In this document: piece by piece, positions 58,101 to 64,000 of the stretch
How positions within the stretch are numbered: position 1 is the first letter of the stretch
How the letters are laid out: the number at the start of each line of letters is the position of its first letter
Assembly (NCBI GenBank): GCA_020796225.1
Contig: CM036767.1
Location: 27,313,253-27,377,252 of the forward strand
Origin: Arion vulgaris
Taxonomy: Eukaryota > Mollusca > Gastropoda > Stylommatophora > Arionidae
DNA: 64,000 nt
Direction: 5' to 3'
Notes under the pieces: generated by a model
Told to the model about the DNA's origin: nothing
The model's database searches: none
Seen by the model: the letters and a program-made list of their open reading frames with translations, nothing else
Position numbers and translations under genes: made by a program

Positions 58101-61100
58101 GAATATCAGAATAAACAAACTACAGCCTGAATATCAGAATAAACAAAGTATTGCAGATGTCCAAAGAATAAACAAGCTGTACAGATACCAAGAATAAATA
58201 AGCTGTATAGATGTCAAGAATAAACAAACTGTACGAATGCTCCAAAAGAACAAGCTATACGAATGTCCAGAATAAACAGGCTTTGTGACACAATACCAGA
58301 GCAAACAAACTCTATAGATATCAAGAATAAACAAGCTATTGCAGATATCAGAATAAACAAACTGTAGAGAATACTCAAGAATAGACAAACATATTCTTTT
58401 AGATATGGAAAGAATAAACAGAAGCTGTAGAGATATCAGAATAAACAAACCTTGAAGATATCAGAATAAGCATACCTTGGAGATATCAAAAAGAATAAAA
58501 AACTTCTTAGAGAATGTCAGAATAAACAAACTGTACAGATGTCAAAAATAAAACAAAGCTTCATACAGATATAAAAATAAACAAACTGTATAGATATCAA
58601 TAATATAGAAATAAACTGTACAGATATCAAAGCCCAAACAAACTGTACAGATATAAGAATAAACAAACTGTACAGATATCAGGAATAAACAAACATCTGA
58701 GAGATATCAGAATAAACAAACTGTATGAATGTCAGAATAAACAAACTGTATGAATATGTGAAATAAACAAACTGTGAGAATGCTCAAGAGAAAAAACAAA
58801 CTGTACAGATATCAAGAATAAGCAAAGTGTGGGAATATCAAGAATAAATAAAGTGTAGAATATCAAGAATAAACGCTTTGCTTAGAATGTCAAGAATAAA
58901 CAAACTGTGGAGATACCAAAATAAATAAACTGTACAGATATCAGGAATGACAAACTGTACAGATATCAGAATAACAAAGCTGTACAGATATCAGAATAAA
59001 CAAGCTGTGTACAGATACCAAGAATAAACAAACTGGCCTGTGAATACAGAATAAACAAACTGTACAGATATCAGAAAAAACAAAAAGTGTAACGAAGATA
59101 TCAAAGAATAAACAAACTGTACGAATATCAAAAGTAAACAAACTGTACAGATATCAGAATAAACAAGTGTGAAGATATCAAGAATAAAAAACAGAATATC
59201 AAGAATAACAAACTGTACAGATATCACAAGAATAAACAAAGTGTACAGATATCCCAAAGAATAAACAAACTGTACAGATACCAGAATAAAATAAACTGTA
59301 TAGATGCTCCAAGAATAAACAAACTGTACAGATATCAAAATTAAAAAAACAGTGCAGATATCAGAATAAACAAACTATCAGTCTCCAGAGAATAAACATG
59401 CCTTCCAGAATGCTCAAGGAGTAAAAACTGTAGAGAATGTCAAGAATAAACAAACCTGACATAGAGATGCTCAGTAATAAACTGTAGAGATATCAGAATA
59501 AACAAACTGCTCAGATGTCAGAATAAACAAACTTTGTTACAGATATAAAAAATAAACAAACTGTATAGATATCAGAATAAATAAACTGTACAGATATCAG
59601 GAATAAACAAACGTGTACAGATGCCAGAATAAACAAACTGTACCAGATATCAAGAATAAACAAGCTCTGAGATATCAGAGAATAAACAAACTGTGGGAAT
59701 ATCAGAATGAAACAAACTGTACAGATATCAGAATAAACAAAACTGTAGAGATATCAGAATAAACAGAGCTGTACAGATGTCAAGAATAAAGCAAAAGTGT
59801 GGAATATCCAAGAATAATAAAGTAGTAGAATATCCAGAACAACATGCCAACCTGGAGATATCAGAATAAACAAACACAGCAGAGATGCCAGAATAAATAA
59901 ACTGTACAGATATCAAGAACAAACAAACTGTGCAGATATCAGAATAAACAAACTGTGTTGAATGTCAGAATATAAATAAACCTGTACAGATACCAGAATA
60001 AACAAACTGTGCAGATACCAAAAGAATAAACAAACTGTAGAACTAAAGGGGCAACAAACTATTACAGACTGTCAAGAATAAATATTTATGGTACAGATAT
60101 CAAGAATAAACAAACTATACAGATACCAAAGAATAAACAAACTGTAGAGATATCAAGGAATAAACAAACCTACAGATATCCAGAATAAACAAACTGTACA
60201 GATACCAAGAATACTAAACAAACTGTAGAATATCAAGAATACTAAACAAGCTGTGGAATATCAAAATAAACAAACTGTACAGATATCAGAATAAACTTAA
60301 ACTGTACAGATATCAAGAAAAAACAAAGTAGCTGAAGATATCAAGAATAAAAAATAAGAGATATCAGAATAAACAAAGCATTTACAGATATCAAAAAATA
60401 AACTGAAGCCTTCTTTGGGTGTGGGAATAAACAAGTGTGAAGTGCTCAGAATAAAAGCTCTGAGATATCAAGAATAAACAAACTGTACCTTGAATGTCAG
60501 GGAATAAACAAAGTGCACAGTATCGAATAAACAAAAGCTATTATGAATGCCAAGAATATATAAACTGTATAGATGTCAGAATAAACAAATACAACAGATT
60601 ATCCAGAGCGCAAAAAAACTGTACAGATATCAAGAATAAACAAAGCTGTGCAGATACCAAGAATAAACAAACTCTGCAGATATCAAGAATAAACAAACTG
60701 TACAGATATACTCAGAATAAACAAACTGTAGAATATCAGATGCAAACAAACTGTTGTATAGATAAGAATAATATGACTGTAGAGATATCAAGAATAAACA
60801 AACTATGTGAGATATCAAGAATAAACATACCTTGGAGATATCTAAGGAGCAAAAATTGTAGAATATCAGAATAAACAAACTGTAGAATATCAGAATAAAA
60901 AAACTGCTTAGAGATATCAGAATAAACAAACTGTACAGATGTCAGAATAAACAAACACAGTATACAAAAAAAATATTAAACTGTATATAGATATCAAGAA
61001 TAAATAGCTTCCTTGCATGAATGTCAGAATAAACAAACTGTGTACAGATCAGAGAATAAACAAACTGTCACCGGAATGTCAGATAAACAAGCTCAGGATG

Positions 61101-64000
61101 TAAAATAAACAAAGCTATTTTAGATGTAGGAGAATAAACAAACTATTTGAATATCAGAAATAAATAAATCAAATATTAGAATATCAAGAAAAAACAGAAA
61201 CTTCTTCTTAGATATGAGAATAAGCAAGTGTGGGATTGAAGAATAGAAATAAAAGATGTAGAATATATCTAACAAAATAAACATGTGAATATCAAGAATA
61301 AATATGTACAACCAGAATACCAGAATAATAAACTGTACAGATATCTATAAAGCCAATGACTTTATTTTGAATCTAGATGACTGGTGACCTTACCAGATAC
61401 TAGATATCCTGGCCTTGAATGTCAAAAATAAACTCTGCATTCTTTGAATATGGAATAAGCCAAACATTACAGATATCAAAAATAAACAAAGTATGGAGAT
61501 ATCAAAGAATAAAAAACTCTAGAATGTCAAGAATACAATGTTTGTACAGATATAAAAATAATAAACTGTACCAGATACTGAAGATAAACAAACTGTAGAA
61601 TATCAAGAATATTACATGCAATACTGAATCAGATAAACAAACTATGCAAATGTCAGAATAAACAGAAGCTGACCTGGACCTTTTAGAATAACAAACTGTA
61701 CAGATACAGAATAAAATAGCTGTGAATGTCAAGAATAAACAAACTATTACAGATATCAAAGAATAAACAAACTGTACAGATATCAAGAATAAACAAACTG
61801 TACAGATATCAATAAACAAACATCCTCAGATATCGAATCAATAAACTATGTATAGATACCAGAATAAACAAACTGTAGAATATCAGAATAAACAAACTGT
61901 GAGAGATATCCAAAAAATACCTTCTTCTTCCAGAGATGTCAAAAATCAAACAAACTACTAGAATGCTGACAAAACTCACAAGATGTCAGAATAAACAAAC
62001 TGCAGAGATAACAAATAAAAAAACATGAAGATATCAGAATAAAGCAGCTGTACAGATGTCAAATGACTTGACGCACAGATATAAAAAATCAGCTCTCGAC
62101 TGTGTAGATATAGAGACAAACAGAAACTGTACGAATGTCAGAATAAACAAACTCTACGGAGATAAATAAAGCAAACTGTAGAATCATCTTTGTAACAAAC
62201 TACAGATGTCAAGTGTGACTGTAGAGATATCAAGAATAAACAAACTGGACAGATATAAGAATGTGTGCAAATCTAAACATAAAAAAAACTCTGAGATATC
62301 AGAATAAACAACTATGTACAGATACCAAGAATAGAATAAACTCTAGAATATCAGAATAAACAAACACAGCAGAGATATCAGAACTCAACATGCTGTGGAG
62401 ATATCAAGATATCAAACTGGAGATATCCAAGAATACAACAGACTGTGAGAATATCAAGAATAAACAAACACTACGATATCTTTGATAACGCCTTCCCAGG
62501 TGTCAGAAATAAACAAACTGTAGAGATACCAAGAATAAATAAACATGCAGATGTCAGGAATAAACAGAGCTGTACAGATATAAAGTATGATAATATTACA
62601 GATCAAGAATAATAAACTAGCCACATGTTGGTTAAGAATATTAACATAGAGATATCCCAGAATAAACAAACTGTACAGATATCAGAATGAAGCAAACTGT
62701 ACAAATATCTCAAGAATATAAACAAACTGTACAGATATCAAGAATAAAACAAATACAACACAGATATCAAGAATAAATAAGCTACTTAAGAAATATCAAA
62801 AGTATAAACAAACATTTAGAGTATCAGAATAGAAAACTATACCTTAGAATATAAGAATAAACAAACTGTGCAGAGAATATCGAAATAAAAAAACTGTGAG
62901 AATATCAAAGAATAGACTAAACTGTAGAGATATAAGAATAAAAAAACTTTGTAGAGATGTAAATAAACAAAGCTGTAAGATGTCAGAATAAACAAACCTG
63001 TGCAGATATAAAAAATAAATAGACACCCTTTATGATCTCAAAAGAATAATAAACTGTATAGATATATGAATAAACAAACTGTACGAATGTCAAGAACTCT
63101 GTATAACTCTGAGATATCGAGATAAAACTACATTTAGAAATCAGAAAATGTATTTGTACAGATATCAAGAATAAATAAACTAGGTAATAAAGACCAATAT
63201 TGCTACAGATATCAAGAATGAACTGAGTGCTGGAGATATCAGAATAAAAAAACCTCTGGATATCTCAGAATAAACCACAGCTGTGAATCCCAGATAAAAC
63301 TCTACGGATCTCTTAAGAAGAATAAACAAACTGTGCAGATATCAAAAGAATAAACAAAGTGTACAGATATCAGAATAAAATAAACTGTACAGATGCCAAG
63401 AATAAATAAACTGTATATTCTCAGAATATAACTCTAAACTGTACAGATATCAAATAAATATGAATATAAGAAGAATAAACAAACTGTATTGCAGATACCA
63501 GAATAAACAAACTCTATAGATATCAAGAATAAACATTGTACGAATGTCTGAGAATAAACAAACTGTAGAGAATATAAAATAGACAAACTGTACAGATACA
63601 GAATAAACAAACTGTGAGAGATATCAAGAATAAACAAACTGTAGGAGCCTCAGAATAAACATACCTTGGGAATATCAAGAATACAAAAAACTGTAGAGAT
63701 ATCAGAATAAACAAACTGTACAGATGTCAAAGAATAAACAAACTGTACAGATATAAAAATATAAACAAACTGTATAGATATCAATAATAAAATAAACTGT
63801 ACGAATGTCAAGAATAAACAAACTATTACAGATACCAAGAATAAAAACAAACTCCTTGCAGATATCAGAATAAACAAACTCTGAATATCAGAATAAACAA
63901 ACTTTGTAGTATAGATATCAGAATAAACAAACTGTACAGATATCAAAGAATATTAAGCTGTAGGAAATGTCAGAAAAAAACAAACTTTGTACAGATATCA
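37161..64000 (+). repeat. 25/26-bp satellite array, ~1,000 copies
   Basis: The unit is AGAATAAACAAAC followed by TGTACAGATATCA, with 25- or 26-base spacing depending on the A count. It fills the rest of the window and continues beyond it. Monomers differ in the GTACAG segment (GTAGAG, GTGGAG, GTATAG, GTGCAG) and in GATATC versus GATGTC, plus many small indels. Distinct marker monomers (CATACCTTGG or CATACATTGG; GATATAAAAAATAAAC followed by TGTATAGATATC) recur in fixed order, indicating a higher-order repeat of roughly 0.7 kb. The segment 61,340-61,480 is a degenerate interruption, and decay is higher from there on. The minus strand has few stops and gives many short spurious frames. No gene is visible in it. 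Confidence 0.95.

Noticed and set aside
37174..63946. Many minus-strand frames with VCLFLISVQFVYS-like peptides across the 25/26-bp satellite
   Set aside because: They are translations of the satellite unit in three frames and end wherever an indel brings TGA into frame. There is no start context, codon pattern or family signature.

Overview
This is nuclear DNA from an animal, almost entirely repetitive, with very little gene content. It holds decayed non-LTR retrotransposons, Penelope-like elements with GIY-YIG remnants, a ZMYM1-like hAT element, a Tc1/mariner-type element, tRNA-derived SINEs, a decayed 18S rRNA copy and at least a dozen different tandem arrays. The 18S remnant has metazoan core blocks, and its V4 stretch resembles lophotrochozoan (mollusc or annelid-like) 18S. 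The phylum is an inference; nothing here fixes the species.

Layout. 0.2-5.0 kb: LINE fragments on both strands and two tRNA-like SINE heads. 6.05-8.14 kb: a decayed 18S copy split by a 646-bp fold-back MITE. 8.14-9.43 kb: a GC-richer repeat of unknown class. 9.43-12.63 kb: a LINE C-terminus, an unidentified coding relic, a Penelope-like element, and a minus-strand LINE reverse transcriptase. 13.33-15.98 kb: a complete but inactivated hAT element with TIRs and a perfect 8-bp target duplication. 16.06-18.26 kb: a 46-bp satellite. 18.3-22.46 kb: a Penelope relic split by a complete 2.2-kb mariner-type element. 22.6-24.0 kb: a 28-bp satellite. 24.2-26.6 kb: LINE tail fragments and short tandem repeats. 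26.7-30.6 kb: the one plausible host gene. 31.0-32.2 kb: a second copy of the GC-rich repeat. 32.56-37.16 kb: an inverted copy of 17.76-22.46 kb. 37.16 kb to the end: about 27 kb of a 25/26-bp satellite.

The most informative local result is a four-exon reading frame at 26,732-30,480. It has consensus splice sites and matching phases at all three junctions and encodes a 93-residue protein with a signal peptide and five cysteines. Each of its three introns holds its own minisatellite. The first array is built from a unit that carries the exon 1 splice donor, repeated about 27 times.

The second main result is architectural. A nested insertion (mariner-type element in Penelope) was duplicated as a large inverted repeat whose outer end abuts the 27-kb satellite, and that satellite shows a higher-order periodicity of roughly 0.7 kb. 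Differences between the inverted arms are mostly short indels, so long-read consensus error or misassembly must be considered before biological interpretation.
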